Made by a program: the position numbers and the translations under genes. From Chaenocephalus aceratus (lineage: Eukaryota; Chordata; Actinopteri; Perciformes; Channichthyidae), in contig JAMFTG010000066.1 of assembly GCA_023974075.1 (NCBI GenBank), forward strand, positions 310,001 through 374,000: a stretch of 64,000 nucleotides of DNA, written 5' to 3'. This document shows, one piece after another, positions 23,644 through 35,404 of this stretch. The notes under the pieces are model-generated. The model did not search any database. It was not told the origin of the DNA and saw nothing but the letters and a program-made list of their open reading frames with translations. Position 1 is the stretch's first letter. Every line of letters starts with the position of its first letter.

Positions 23644-23856
23644 CAGCCTCCACAGGATCTCCCCCACACCCCCAGCCTCCACAGGATCTCCCCCACACCC
23701 CCAGCCTCCACAGGATCTCCCCCACACCCCCAGCCTCCACAGGATCTCCCCCACACCCCCAGCCTCCACAGGATCTCCCTACACCCCCAGCCTCCACAGG
23801 ATCTCCCCCACACCCCCAGCCTCCACAGGATCTCCCCCACACCCCCAGCCTCCACA
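23644..23856. repeat. 29-bp minisatellite
   Basis: About seven to eight copies of CAGCCTCCACAGGATCTCCC plus CCACACCCC, one with a small deletion at about 23780. It is C-rich on the plus strand. Proline- or glycine-rich open frames through it are artefacts of the repeat. Confidence 0.95.
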
Positions 23857-23908
23857 CTGACAGGGCAGCAGAGCCTAAATACACACCCACCAATCAACCC
23901 AACAGGAC

Positions 23909-24235
23909 CCAGGTGAGGGGGAGGAGGCAACACAGGGCACCAGGTGAGGGGGGAGGAGGCAACACAGGGCACCAGGTGAGGGGGGAGGAGGCAACACAGG
24001 ACACCGGGTGAGGGGGGAGGAGGCAACACAGGGCACCGGGTGAGGGGGGAGGAGGCAACACAGGGACACAGGGTGAGGGGGAGGAGGCAACACAGGACAC
24101 AGGGTGAGGGGGGAGGAGGCAACACAGGGCACCGGGTGAGGGGGGAGGAGGCAACACAGGGCACCGGGTGAGGGGGGAGGAGGCAACACAGGGCACCGGG
24201 TGAGGGGGGAGGAGGCAACACAGGGCACCAGGTGC
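23909..24235. repeat. 31-32-bp minisatellite, G-rich on the plus strand
   Basis: About ten copies of GTGAGGGGGGAGGAGGCAAC plus ACAGGGCACCGG, with variants GGACACAGG and GGCACCAGG. It starts about 50 bp after the C-rich 29-bp array, so strand asymmetry flips within 50 bp. The long proline/cysteine frames on the minus strand are not genes. Confidence 0.95.
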
Positions 24236-24476
24236 ACACACTCACCGACAGACATGGGGGAGGGGAACACTTTTCAAAAACCTCAACAACCCGTAACGGA
24301 GGCCGAGATCTACGAGCCCAGAGACCACCTCCGGGACACTTACCTCCCCCGCCTTTAAGTGGTTTTCAAACCAGGAAAAGACCTGTGGGATATTACCATG
24401 TCAGAAATCTATCACCATATCTGGTCTTAGAAAATGAAACACATATTATATCGATATATTGCCCAGCCCTAGCTTT

Positions 24477-24630
24477 TTAAACTTCGCCTGAGGGCTCTTT
24501 GGGTTCATTGTTGTGGTCCTTGACCTCTGACCCCTCTTCCTGCTGATCTTCACCCCCCTCTGCGGCTCCGGTCCTCGGCTCCTTCAGCTCCTCGCCCTTC
24601 ACCACCGGATCTCCTCCTTTCTTACAATCG
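24477..24630 (-). pseudogene. Cytoplasmic-tail exon (gene A), frame uncertain
   Basis: After a TTTCTCACAG acceptor the minus strand encodes DCKKGGDPVV, then an acidic, Glu-rich tail ending EPKEPSGEV and stop. It aligns with the tail at 35611-35801 (CKKEGEP and DQQ...GSEV). Relative to that copy it lacks one base just after the acceptor (CGATTG against CGAGTTG). In the family's usual phase 1 it is therefore out of frame; only a phase-2 donor exon would read it. No ITIM-type tyrosine motif is present. Its upstream neighbour is the truncated V exon at 24825-24975. Confidence 0.6.
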
Positions 24631-24824
24631 CTGTGAGAAACATGTTCCCAGAAGGCCACATACAGAGAAAGACACCACGCACCGGGCCGCTCACTAGAGG
24701 TTCACTGCCTCGTAGGTTCAGCTGTAAGTCAGGTATCATCACTCAGATGCAGGTCAATGATGCTTTAAGAGATACAGCAGCCTCCAGTCGGCGTGAACAG
24801 AGAGAGGGACCGGGCCAACATGTT

Positions 24825-24975
24825 CGATAAACATGGACGTAACGGGTGTGTCCTCTATTCCATTCCACTGCTGTAGAGGACAGGTCGATGGGGGGGTCCA
24901 GACGACACTGAAGAGTCGCTGATCCTCCCTCCACCGCCTGGACGGGCTGAGAGGGAAGACATGCAAGAGGCAGAG
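24825..24975 (-). pseudogene. Truncated V-set exon (gene A)
   Basis: After a CTCCGCAG acceptor, in phase 1, the exon reads ALPLACLPSQPVQAVEGGSA, then TLQCRLDPPIDLSSTAVEWN and RGHTRYVHVYR. The first conserved cysteine (LQC) and core tryptophan (VEW) of a V-set domain are present. The SQPVQAVEGG...CRL...VEW pattern is like fish butyrophilin/MOG-type domains. After strand C' the homology ends: there is no DxGxYxC region, and the frame runs into unrelated sequence with a stop near 24743. It cannot encode a folded Ig domain and is called a fragment. Confidence 0.75.
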
Positions 24976-25174
24976 CTGCGGAGAAGAACACTTGGACGGT
25001 TTGAGAGCCTTTAAAGAAAATACTTAGTTTTAAAGGCTCTCTATTTTACTGTTCTTCATCAATACATCACAGGTCTCAGATATATACAGAGCCTGTCTCT
25101 GATTGGCTGAAACACCAATCAGATCATTGCAGTATTACCCATAATCCCCTCTGTTTCAGCCCTGTTTCCAAAGT

Positions 25175-25345
25175 GCCCCTCCCCACGCCCCTCTGAGAGA
25201 CATTTGGTTACAAAGAACTCAATGGTGCTCTAGAGGAGATTCAGGTGATAAGGGGGGGGGGGGGTTACCTTGGTTGCTGATTGGCTAATGGCTACACAAG
25301 ACAACACATCGTTATGACATCACAAAGGGGCCAAAATCTGATCAG
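25175..25345. repeat. Dispersed flank repeat, second copy
   Basis: It matches 2135-2310, including the poly-G tract (25253-25264) and GTTATGACATCACAAAG. It lies directly upstream of the 37-bp minisatellite. Confidence 0.8.
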
Positions 25346-25419
25346 CTCATTTTCAGACAGGTTTTCATAGAAATGGATCAAAAAGAGAGAGAATCTCTTT
25401 TCAGAGTCTCTTTCCACAG

Positions 25420-28400
25420 AGGGGACACATGTTGATGTAGAAGAGACATGGAGAAGAGGGGACACATGTTGATGAAGAAGAGACATGAAGAAGAGGGGAC
25501 ACATGTTGATGTAGAAGAGACATGGAGAAGAGGGGACACATGTTGATGTAGAAGAGACATGGAGAAGATGGGACACATGTTGATGTAGAAGAGACATGAA
25601 GAAGAGGGGACACATGTTGATGTAGAAGAGACATGGAGAAGAGGGGACACATGTTGATGAAGAAGAGACATGGAGAAGAGGGGACACATGTTGATGTAGA
25701 AGAGACATGGAGAAGAGGGGACACATGTTGATGAAGAAGAGACATGAAGAAGAGGGGACACATGTTGATGTAGAAGAGACATGGAGAAGAGGGGACACAT
25801 GTTGATGTAGAAGAGACATGGAGAAGATGGGACACATGTTGATGTAGAAGAGACATGAAGAAGAGGGGACACATGTTGATGAAGAAGAGGGGACACATGT
25901 TGATGAAGAAGAGGGGACACATGTTGATGTAGGAGAGACATGAAGAAGAGGGGACACATGTTGATGTAGGAGAGACATGAAGAAGAGGGGACACATGTTG
26001 ATGTAGGAGAGACATGAAGAAGAGGGGACACATGTTGATGTAGAAGAGACATGAAGAAGAGGGGACACATGTTGATGTAGAAGAGACATGAAGAGGAGGG
26101 GACACATGTTGATGAAGAAGAGGGGACACATGTTGATGTAGAAGAGACATGGAGAAGAGGGGACACATGTTGATGTAGAAGAGACATGAAGAAGAGGGGA
26201 CACATGTTGATGTAGAAGAGACATGAAGAAGAGGGGACACATGTTGATGAAGAAGAGGGGACACATGTTGATGTAGAAGAGACATGGAGAAGAGGGGACA
26301 CATGTTGATGTAGAAGAGACATGAAGAAGAGGGGACACATGTTGATGTAGAAGAGACATGAAGAAGAGGGGACACATGTTGATGTAGAAGAGACATGAAG
26401 AAGAGGGGACACATGTTGATGTAGAAGAGACATGAAGAAGAGGGGACACATGTTGATGTAGAAGAGACATGAAGAGGAGGGGACACATGTTGATGTAGAA
26501 GAGACATGAAGAAGAGGGGACACATGTTGATGAAGAAGAGGGGACACATGTTGATGTAGAAGAGACATGGAGAAGAGGGGACACATGTTGATGTAGAAGA
26601 GACATGAAGAAGAGGGGACACATGTTGATGTAGAAGAGACATGAAGAAGAGGGGACACATGTTGATTTAGAAGAGACATGAAGAAGAGGGGACACATGTT
26701 GATGTAGAAGAGACATGAAGAAGAGGGGACACATGTTGATGAAGAAGAGGGGACACATGTTGATGTAGAAGAGACATGAAGAAGAGGGGACACATGTTGA
26801 TGTAGAAGAGACATGAAGAAGAGGGGACACATGTTGATGTAGAAGAGACATGAAGAAGAGGGGACACATGTTGATGTAGAAGAGACATGAAGAAGAGGGG
26901 ACACATGTTGATGTAGAAGAGACATGAAGAAGAGGGGACACATGTTGATGTAGGAGAGACATGAAGAAGAGGGGACACATGTTGATGTAGAAGAGACATG
27001 GAGAAGAGGGGACACATGTTGATGTAGAAGAGACATGGAGAAGAGGGGACACATGTTGATGTAGAAGAGACATGGAGAAGAGGGGACACATGTTGATGTA
27101 GAAGAGACATGAAGAAGAGGGGACACATGTTGATGTAGAAGAGACATGGAGAAGAGGGGACACATGTTGATGTAGAAGAGACATGAAGAAGAGGGGACAC
27201 ATGTTGATGTAGAAGAGACATGAAGAAGAGGGGACACATGTTGATGTAGAAGAGACATGAAGAAGAGGGGACACATGTTGATGTAGAAGAGACATGGAGA
27301 AGAGGGGACACATGTTGATGTAGAAGAGACATGAAGAAGAGGGGACACATGTTGATGTAGAAGAGACATGGAGAAGAGGGGACACATGTTGATGAAGAAG
27401 AGACATGAAGAAGAGGGGACACATGTTGATGTAGAAGAGACATGGAGAAGAGGGGACACATGTTGATGTAGAAGAGACATGGAGAAGATGGGACACATGT
27501 TGATGTAGAAGAGACATGAAGAAGAGGGGACACATGTTGATGAAGAAGAGGGGACACATGTTGATGAAGAAGAGGGGACACATGTTGATGTAGGAGAGAC
27601 ATGAAGAAGAGGGGACACATGTTGATGTAGGAGAGACATGAAGAAGAGGGGACACATGTTGATGTAGGAGAGACATGAAGAAGAGGGGACACATGTTGAT
27701 GTAGAAGAGACATGAAGAAGAGGGGACACATGTTGATGTAGAAGAGACATGAAGAGGAGGGGACACATGTTGATGAAGAAGAGGGGACACATGTTGATGT
27801 AGAAGAGACATGGAGAAGAGGGGACACATGTTGATGTAGAAGAGACATGAAGAAGAGGGGACACATGTTGATGTAGAAGAGACATGAAGAAGAGGGGACA
27901 CATGTTGATGAAGAAGAGGGGACACATGTTGATGTAGAAGAGACATGGAGAAGAGGGGACACATGTTGATGTAGAAGAGACATGAAGAAGAGGGGACACA
28001 TGTTGATGTAGAAGAGACATGAAGAAGAGGGGACACATGTTGATGTAGAAGAGACATGAAGAAGAGGGGACACATGTTGATGTAGAAGAGACATGAAGAA
28101 GAGGGGACACATGTTGATGTAGAAGAGACATGAAGAGGAGGGGACACATGTTGATGTAGAAGAGACATGAAGAAGAGGGGACACATGTTGATGAAGAAGA
28201 GGGGACACATGTTGATGAAGAAGAGGGGACACATGTTGATGTAGGAGAGACATGAAGAAGAGGGGACACATGTTGATGTAGGAGAGACATGAAGAAGAGG
28301 GGACACATGTTGATGTAGGAGAGACATGAAGAAGAGGGGACACATGTTGATGTAGAAGAGACATGAAGAAGAGGGGACACATGTTGATGAAGAAGAGGGG

Positions 28401-29442
28401 ACACATGTTGATGTAGAAGAGACATGAAGAAGAGGGGACACATGTTGATGTAGAAGAGACATGAAGAAGAGGGGACACATGTTGATGTAGAAGAGACATG
28501 AAGAAGAGGGGACACATGTTGATGTAGAAGAGACATGAAGAAGAGGGGACACATGTTGATGTAGAAGAGACATGAAGAAGAGGGGACACATGTTGATGTA
28601 GAAGAGACATGAAGAAGAGGGGACACATGTTGATGTAGGAGAGACATGAAGAAGAGGGGACACATGTTGATGTAGAGACATGGAGAGAGGGACATTGATG
28701 TAGAGAGACATGGAGAAGAGGGGACACATGTTGATGTAGAAGAGACATGGAGAAGAGGGGACACATGTTGATGTAGAAGAGACATGAAGAAGAGGGGACA
28801 CATGTTGATGTAGAAGAGACATGGAGAAGAGGGGACACATGTTGATGTAGAAGAGACATGAAGAAGAGGGGACACATGTTGATGTAGAAGAGACATGAAG
28901 AAGAGGGGACACATGTTGATGTAGAAGAGACATGAAGAAGAGGGGACACATGTTGATGTAGAAGAGACATGGAGAAGAGGGGACACATGTTGATGTAGAA
29001 GAGACATGAAGAAGAGGGGACACATGTTGATGTAGAAGAGACATGGAGAAGAGGGGACACATGTTGATGTAGAAGAGACATGAAGAAGAGGGGACACATG
29101 TTGATGTAGAAGAGACATGAAGAAGAGGGGACACATGTTGATGTAGAAGAGACAAGGAGAAGAGGGGACACATGTTGATGTAGAAGAGACATGAAGAAGA
29201 GGGGACACATGTCGATGTAGAAGAGACATGGAGAAGAGGGGACACATGTTGATGTAGAAGAGACATGAAGAAGAGGGGACACATGTTGATGTAGAAGAGA
29301 CATGAAGAAGAGGGGACACATGTTGATGTAGAAGAGACATGGAGAAGAGGGGACACATGTTGATGTAGAAGAGACATGAAGAAGAGGGGACACATGTCGA
29401 TGTAGAAGAGACATGGAGAAGAGGGGACACATGTTGATGTAG
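25420..29442. repeat. 4-kb minisatellite, 37-bp unit
   Basis: The unit is GGGGACACATGTTGATGTAG plus AAGAGACATGAAGAAGA (37 bp). Variants are ATGGAGAAGA, GTAGGAGAGAC, and a 24-bp short unit lacking the 13-bp GTAGAAGAGACAT part. There are roughly 110 units. 37 is not a multiple of 3 and the minus-strand unit has no stop in any frame, so all three minus frames stay open for up to about 1,370 codons. They read the same 37-residue motif (for example MCPLFFMSLLHQHVSPLLHV). I do not consider it coding. The segment 25720-26540 recurs at 27381-28201, offset exactly 1661 bp. A damaged unit lies at 28673-28700. Confidence 0.97.
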
Positions 29443-29449
29443 ATGTTGG

Positions 29450-29890
29450 TGTGTCAGTTTATTTAAATTATATTTATAGTGCAATATTATTTGTGAACAC
29501 TGGGTGGCGGGGTTTCGCTGCTCCGGGTGTATATAAAGAGGTCAGAGGTGACCGGAGGGGGAGGACACAGAAGCAGCGCCATATAGATAGACATGGCGAT
29601 ATATGATCGATATTCCACAGCCCGGCAGATGCTCACCACAACAACTAAACTGCATAATTAAACCCTGGCGTGTGAAGCGCTGAATAACCCTCATTATAAA
29701 CTGCACCAAAGGACCGGGAAGCCATCTGTCTGCGTCTGGATCACTCTTCAGCCCTTCTGTGAAGTAATGGCAAAACTATATAGGACATAGGACATAGAAA
29801 TAGAAAATTGCCATTACAACCTGAGTACTTCTGCTATACCTCTAGTCCACTTCATATGAGACGTAATGCACTTTGTACTCCTCTTTGTTT
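29450..29890. other. Intergenic, nothing firm
   Basis: No exon is recognised. A short region at 29815-29875 resembles 18440-18510. Confidence 0.3.
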
Positions 29891-29894
29891 TTTA

Positions 29895-30122
29895 CTGCAA
29901 ATATAGATAACATAACAGATGAAACATTTTCATTGTGAGTTATACAAGAATATAATTGATTAAACTTGATTATAATTAACTTTCGTTTTAAGTATTCAAC
30001 ATGAAGCTCTCAACACCGTCTACAGAACGTGGATGATATTCAAAGAGGAGCAACACAAGTTGGAGAAGGCAGACGGTGTGTTTTCTTCCTGAGTTCATGT
30101 TAAATATCAAAATGGGTCTTTT
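29895..30122. repeat. 5' flank module of 20-bp array (copy 1)
   Basis: It runs from ACAGATGAAACATTTTCATT through CATGAAGCTCTCAACACC to AAAATGGGTCTTTTGGG. It recurs nearly unchanged at 46582-46798 before the smaller array. In this copy about 290 unrelated bases precede the array; in the other the array starts at once. Confidence 0.9.
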
Positions 30123-30410
30123 GGGTGATGAAGTCCGAGAGAATGAAATGTGGGCTCATGTTTTGTGGTTGCTGAATTAGAACACCCAATAAAATGTGTA
30201 TATTTAATGAAGACTCTCCTCTTTGTATGCACTGTATATATTTTCCTTTGTACAATGTATTGGTATGTACTGTACATTTCATGTTTAGTATTTGATGTGT
30301 ATTGTAATGTTTCAAAAATAATAAATACGTTAATTAATTAATTAATCTTACCACCAGACACAACATGAACAAATGAATGACACACATCAGGACAGTAACT
30401 CCAACTTCAG

Positions 30411-33400
30411 CTCCTCTCTCTCTCTTTCGGTCGGAGCCTCTCTCTGTCGGTCGGAGCCTCTCTCTGTCGGTCGGAGCCTCTCTCTGTCGGTCGGAGCCTC
30501 TCTCTGTCGGTCGGTCGGAGCCTCCCTCTGTCTGTCGGAGCCTCTGTCTGTCGGAGCCTCTCTCTGTCGGTCGGAGCCTCTGTCTGTCGGTCGGAGCCTC
30601 TGTCTGTCGGTCGGTCGGAGCCTCTGTCGGTCGGTCGGTCGGTCGGAGCCTCGGTCTGTCGGTCGGAGCCTCTCTCTGTCGGTCGGTCGGAGCCTCTGTC
30701 TTTCGGTCGGAGCCTCTGTCGGTCGGAGCCTCTCTCTGTCGGAGCCTCTGTCTGTCGGAGCCTGTCTGTCGGTCGGAGCCTCTCTCTGTCGGAGCCTCTG
30801 TCTGTCGGAGCCTCTCTCTGTCGGTCGGAGCCACTGTCTGTCGGAGCCTCTGTCTGTCGGAGCCTCCCTCTGTCTGTCGGAGCCTCCCTCTGTCTGTCGG
30901 AGCCTCCCTCTGTCTGTCGGAGCCTCTCTCTGTCAGTCGGAGCCTCTGTCTGTCGGAGCCTCTCTCTGTCGGTCGGAGCCTCTCTTTGTCGGTCGGAGCC
31001 TCTGTCGGTCTGAGCCTCTCTCTGTCGGTCGGAGCCTCTGTCTGTCGGAGCCTCTCTCTGTCGGTCGGAGCCTCTGTCTGTCTGTCGGATCCTCTCTTTG
31101 TCGGTCGGAGCCTCTCTCTGTCGGTCGGAGCCTCTCTTTGTCGGTCGGAGCCTCTGTCGGTCTGTCGGATCCTCTCTTTGTCGGTCGGAGCCTCTGTCTG
31201 TCGGAGCCTCTCTCTGTCGGTCGGAGCCTCTGTCTGTCTGTCGGATCCTCTCTTTGTCGGTCGGAGCCTCTGTCGGTCGGAGCCTCTGTCGGTCGGTCGG
31301 AGCCTCTCTCTGTCGGTCGGAGCCTCTGTCTGTGCGGTCGGAGCCTCTGTCCGTCGGTCGGAGCCTCTCTCTGTCGGTCGGAGCTCTCTCTGTCGGTCAG
31401 AGCCTCTGTCTGTGCGGTCGGAGCCTCTGTCTTTCGGTCGGAGCCTTTGTCGATCGGTCGGAGCCTCTGTCTTTCGGTCGGAGCCTCTGTCGGTCGGTCG
31501 GAGCCTCTGTCGGTCGGTCGGAGCCTCTCTCTGTCGGTCGGTGCTCCCCTCCTCTCTCTGTCTGTCTGTCGGTCGGTCGGAGCCTCTGTCTTTCGGTCAG
31601 AGCCTCTGTCTTTCGGTCGGAGCCTCTGTCGGTCGGTCGGAGCCTCTGTCGGTCGGTCGGAGCCTCTGTCGGTCGGAGCCTCTGTCGGTCGGTCGGAGCC
31701 TCTGTCGGTCGGTCGGAGCCTCTCTCTGTCGGTCGGAGCCTCTGTCTGTCGGTCGGAGCCTCTGTCTGTCGGTCGGAGCCTCTCTCTGTCGGTCGGAGCC
31801 TCTGTCTGTCGGAGCCTCTGTCTGTCGGTCAGAGCCTCTGTCTGTCGGTCGGTCGGAGCCTCTGTCGGTCGGTCGGTCGGAGCCTCTCTGTCGGTCGGAG
31901 CCTCTGTCGGTCGGTCGGAGCCTCTGTCGGTCGGTCGGAGCCTCTGTCTTTCGGTCGGAGCCTCTGTCGGTCGGTCGGAGCCTCTGTCGGTCGGTCGGAG
32001 CCTCTCTCTGTCGGTCGGAGCCTCTCTCTGTCGGTCGGAGCCTCTCTCTGTCGGTCGGAGCCTCTGTCTGTCGGAGCCTCTGTCTGTCGGTCGGAGCCTC
32101 TGTCTGTCGGTCGGTCGGAGCCTCTGTCGGTCGGTCGGTCGGAGCCTCTGTCGGTCGGTCGGTCGGTCGGAGCCTCTGTCGGTCGGAGCCTCTGTCTGTC
32201 GGTCGGAGCCTCTCTCTGTCGGTCGGTCGGAGCCTCTGTCGGTCGGTCGGAGCCTCTGTCGGTCGGAGCCTCTATCTGTCTGTGCGGTCGGAGCCTCTCT
32301 CCGTCGGTCAGAGCCTCTCTCTGTCGGTCGGAGCCTCTCTCTGTCGGTCGGAGCCTCTGTCTGTCGGTCGGAGCCTCTGTCCGTGCGGTCGGAGCCTCTC
32401 TCTGTCGGTCGGAGCCTCTGTCTGTCTGTCTGTGCGGTCGGAGCCTCTCTCCGTCGGTCAGAGCCTCTGTCTGTCGGTCGGAGCCTCTGTCCGTGCGGTC
32501 GGAGCCTCTCTCCAGCGGTCGGAGCCTCTCTCCGGCGGTCGGAGCCTCTGTCCGTGCGGTCGGAGCCTCTCTCCGGCGGTCGGAGCCTCTGTCCGTCGGT
32601 CGGAGCCTCTCTCCGTCGGTCGGAGCCTCTGTCGGTCGGTCGGAGCCTCTGTCTGTCCGTCGGAGGCTCTGTCTGTCGGTCGGAGCCTCTCTCCGGCGGT
32701 CGGAGCCTCTGTCCGTGCGGTCGGAGCCTCTCTCCGGCGGTCGGAGCCTCTGTCCGTGCGGTCGGAGCCTCTCTCCGTCGGTCGGAGCCTCTCTCCGTCG
32801 GTCGGAGCCTCTGTCGGTCGGTCGGAGCCTCTGTCGGTCGGTCGGAGCCTCTGTCTGTCCGTCGGAGGCTCTGTCTGTCGGTCGGAGCCTCTGTCTGTCG
32901 GTCGGAGCCTCTCTCTGTCGGTCGGAGCCTCTGTCTGTCGGAGCCTCTGTCTGTCGGTCGGTCGGAGCCTCTCTCTGTCGGTCGGATCCTCTCTCTGTCG
33001 GTCGGAGCCTCTGTCAGTCGGTCGGAGCCTCTGTCTGTCGGTCGGAGCCTCTGTCGGAGCCTCTGTCTGTCGGTCGGAGCCTCTGTCTGTCGGTCGGAGC
33101 CTCTGTCGGAGCCTCTGTCGGTCGGTCGGAGCCTCTGTCGGTCGGAGCCTCTGTCGGTCGGAGCCTCTGTCGGTCGGAGCCTCTGTCGGTCGGTCGGAGC
33201 CTCTGTCTGTCGGTCGGAGCCTCTGTCTGTCGGTCGGAGCCTCTGTCGGTCGGTCGGAGCCTCTGTCTGTCGGTCGGAGCCTCTGTCGGTCGGTCGGAGC
33301 CTCTCTCTGTCGGTCGGAGCCTCTGTCGGTCGGTCGGAGCCTCTGTCGGTCGGTCGGAGCCTCTCTCTGAAGGTCGAAGCCTCTGTCTGTCGGTCGGAGC

Positions 33401-35035
33401 CTCAGTCTGTCGGTCGGAGCCTCAGTCTGTCGGAGCCTCTGTCTGTCGGTCGGAGCCTCCGTCGGTCGGTCGGAGCCTCTCTCTGTGTGGTCGGAGCCTC
33501 TGTCGGTCGGTCGGAGCCTCTGTCTGTCGGTCGGAGCCTCTGTCGGTCGGTCGGAGCCTCTCTCTGTGTGGTCGGAGCCTCTGTCGGTCGGTCGGAGCCT
33601 CTGTCGGTCGGTCGGAGCCTCTGTCTGTCGGTCGGAGCCTCTGTCTGTCGGTCGGAGCCTCTGTCGGTCGGTCGGAGCCTCTCTCTGTCGGTCGGAGCCT
33701 CTGTCGGTCGGTCGGAGCCTCTGTCGGTCGGTCGGAGCCTCTGTCGGTCGGTCGGAGCCTCTGTCTGTCGGTCGGAGCCTCTGTCTGTCGGTCGGAGCCT
33801 CTGTCGGTCGGTCGGAGCCTCTCTCTGTCGGTCGGAGCCTCTGTCGGTCGGTCGGAGCCTGTCGTCGGTCGGAGCCTCTGTCGGTCGGTCGGAGCCTCTG
33901 TCTGTACGGTCGGAGCCTCTGTCTGTCGGTCGGAGCCTCTGTCGGTCGGTCGGAGCCTCTCTCTGTCGGTCGGAGCCTCTGTCGGTCGGTCGGAGCCTCT
34001 GTCGGTCGGTCGGAGCCTCTGTCGGTCGGTCGGAGCCTCTCTCTGAAGGTCGAAGCCTCTCTCTGTCGGTCGGAGCCTCCGTCGGTCGGTCGGAGCCTCC
34101 GTCGGTCGGCCGGATTCTCCGTCTGTGCGGTCGGAGCCTCCGTCTGTGCGGTCGGAGCCTCCGTCGGTCGGTCGGAGCCTCCGTCTGTCGGTCGGAGCCT
34201 CTGTCTGTTGGTCGGTCGGAGCCTCTCTCTGTCGGTCGGAGCCTCTGTCTGTCGGTCGGTCGGAGCCTCTGTCTGTGTGGTCGGAGCCTCTGTCGGTCGG
34301 TCGGAGCCTCTGTCTGTCGGTCGGAGCCTCTGTCGGTCGGTCGGAGCCTCTCTCTGTCGGTCGGTCGGAGCCTCTGTCGGTCGGTCGGAGCCTCTGTCGG
34401 TCGGTCGGAGCCTCTCTCTGTCGGTCGGTCGGAGCCTCTGTCTGTCGGTCGGAACCTCTGTCGGTCGGTCGGAGCCTCTCTCTGTCGGTCGGTCGGAGCC
34501 TCTCTCTGTGTGGTCGGAGCCTCTGTCGGTCGGTCGGAGCCTCTGTCGGTCGGTCGGAGCCTCTGTCTGTACGGTCGGAGCCTCTGTCTGTCGGTCGGAG
34601 CCTCTGTCGGTCGGTCGGAGCCTCTCTCTGTCGGTCGGAGCCTCTGTCGGTCGGTCGGAGCCTCTGTCGGTCGGTCGGAGCCTCTGTCGGTCGGTCGGAG
34701 CCTCTCTCTGAAGGTCGAAGCCTCTCTCTGTCGGTCGGAGCCTCCGTCGGTCGGTCGGAGCCTCCGTCGGTCGGCCGGAGCCTCCGTCTGTGCGGTCGGA
34801 GCCTCCGTCTGTGCGGTTGGAGCCTCCGTCGGTCGGTCGGAGCCTCTCTCTGTCGGTCGGAGCCTCTGTCTTTCGGTCGGAGCCTCTGTCTGTCGGTCGG
34901 TCGGAGCCTCTGTCTGTCGGTCGGAGCCTCTGTCTTTCGGTCGGAGCCTCTCTCTGTCGGTCGGAGCCTCTCTCTGTCGGTCAGTCGGTCGGAGCTCTCT
35001 CTCTCTCTGCTGTCGGAGGGTCGGTCGGTCCTTTA
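30411..35035. repeat. 4.6-kb minisatellite, 20-bp unit (array 1)
   Basis: The unit is GGTCGGAGCCTCTGTCTGTC (20 bp). Common variants are CTCTCTCTGTC, a 4-bp GGTC insertion, TGTGCGGTC, CTTTCGGTC and CTCCGTCGGTC. The unit length is not divisible by 3 and lacks stops, so plus-strand frames stay open across most of the array (one from 30373 to 35328) and several minus-strand frames are also long. The proteins (RSEPLSVGRS; DRQREAPTDR) are translation artefacts. Blocks at about 33880-34120 and 34550-34790 are near copies (ACGGTCGG...GAAGGTCGAAGCC...CGTCGGTCGGCCGG), showing higher-order duplication. Confidence 0.97.
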
Positions 35036-35075
35036 GGGTCCGCCTCCTTGCTGTGGTCTGCATACAGACTCTATT
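35036..35075. repeat. 3' flank module of 20-bp array (copy 1)
   Basis: CTTTAGGGTCCGCCTCCTTG followed by CTGTGGTCTGCATACAGACT also ends the array at 47433, where it occupies 47427-47466. Confidence 0.9.
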
Positions 35076-35307
35076 GGAAATCAAAGAGTATTTAAAGAGA
35101 CAGCATTTGGAGAAGCTTCAGTCTGACTTGGGCTGCACTCTGTGGACACCTGCTGTAACCGCACCTCCCTCACACAGCTCTGAACAGAGGAGGCGGATCC
35201 CTCTCCCCCCCGTTTCGTTCACACCGCCCAGAGCCCGACTGGTGCTGCCGCTGCTGCGTCACGACGTCACCGTTTACGTCGCTGATTTTCTCCCCAGCGC
35301 CTACAGC

Positions 35308-35404
35308 TATTTGTTCATGTGTTTTTAAAAAAGCACCAGAAGCGTATACACGTCTAAGTTGTTCGTGCCCCTCCACTTTCGTATACGTAAAAAAACGCCA
35401 CTGC
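35308..35404. mobile_element. Right-end fragment of a CAGTGGCGT-type hAT element
   Basis: It resembles 62262-62357 (CTATTTGTTCATGTGTTT and TACACGTCTAAGTT through AACGCCACTG). That copy is the 3' part of the element bounded by the TSD TGTGCATG. Here only the right end is clear. Confidence 0.55.

Noticed and set aside
23514..24270. Proline-rich and glycine-rich frames on both strands
   Set aside because: Explained by the 29-bp and 32-bp minisatellites.
25420..29442. Array of p53-family binding sites because each unit has two CATG cores
   Set aside because: The flanking bases do not fit the RRRCWWGYYY half-site (ACACATGTTG and AGACATGAAG fail), so there is no real support.
25292..29484. Very long minus-strand open frames (over 1,300 codons) encoding Cys/Ser/Leu/His repeats
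   Set aside because: They span a 37-bp minisatellite and are open in all three frames; the peptide is a translation of the repeat, with no start context, splice structure or known domain.
30334..35328. Long plus- and minus-strand frames of Arg-Ser-Glu-Pro-Leu-Ser or Asp-Arg-Gln-Arg repeats
   Set aside because: Artefacts of the stop-free 20-bp unit; open on both strands. The SR-like and DR-like composition is coincidental.
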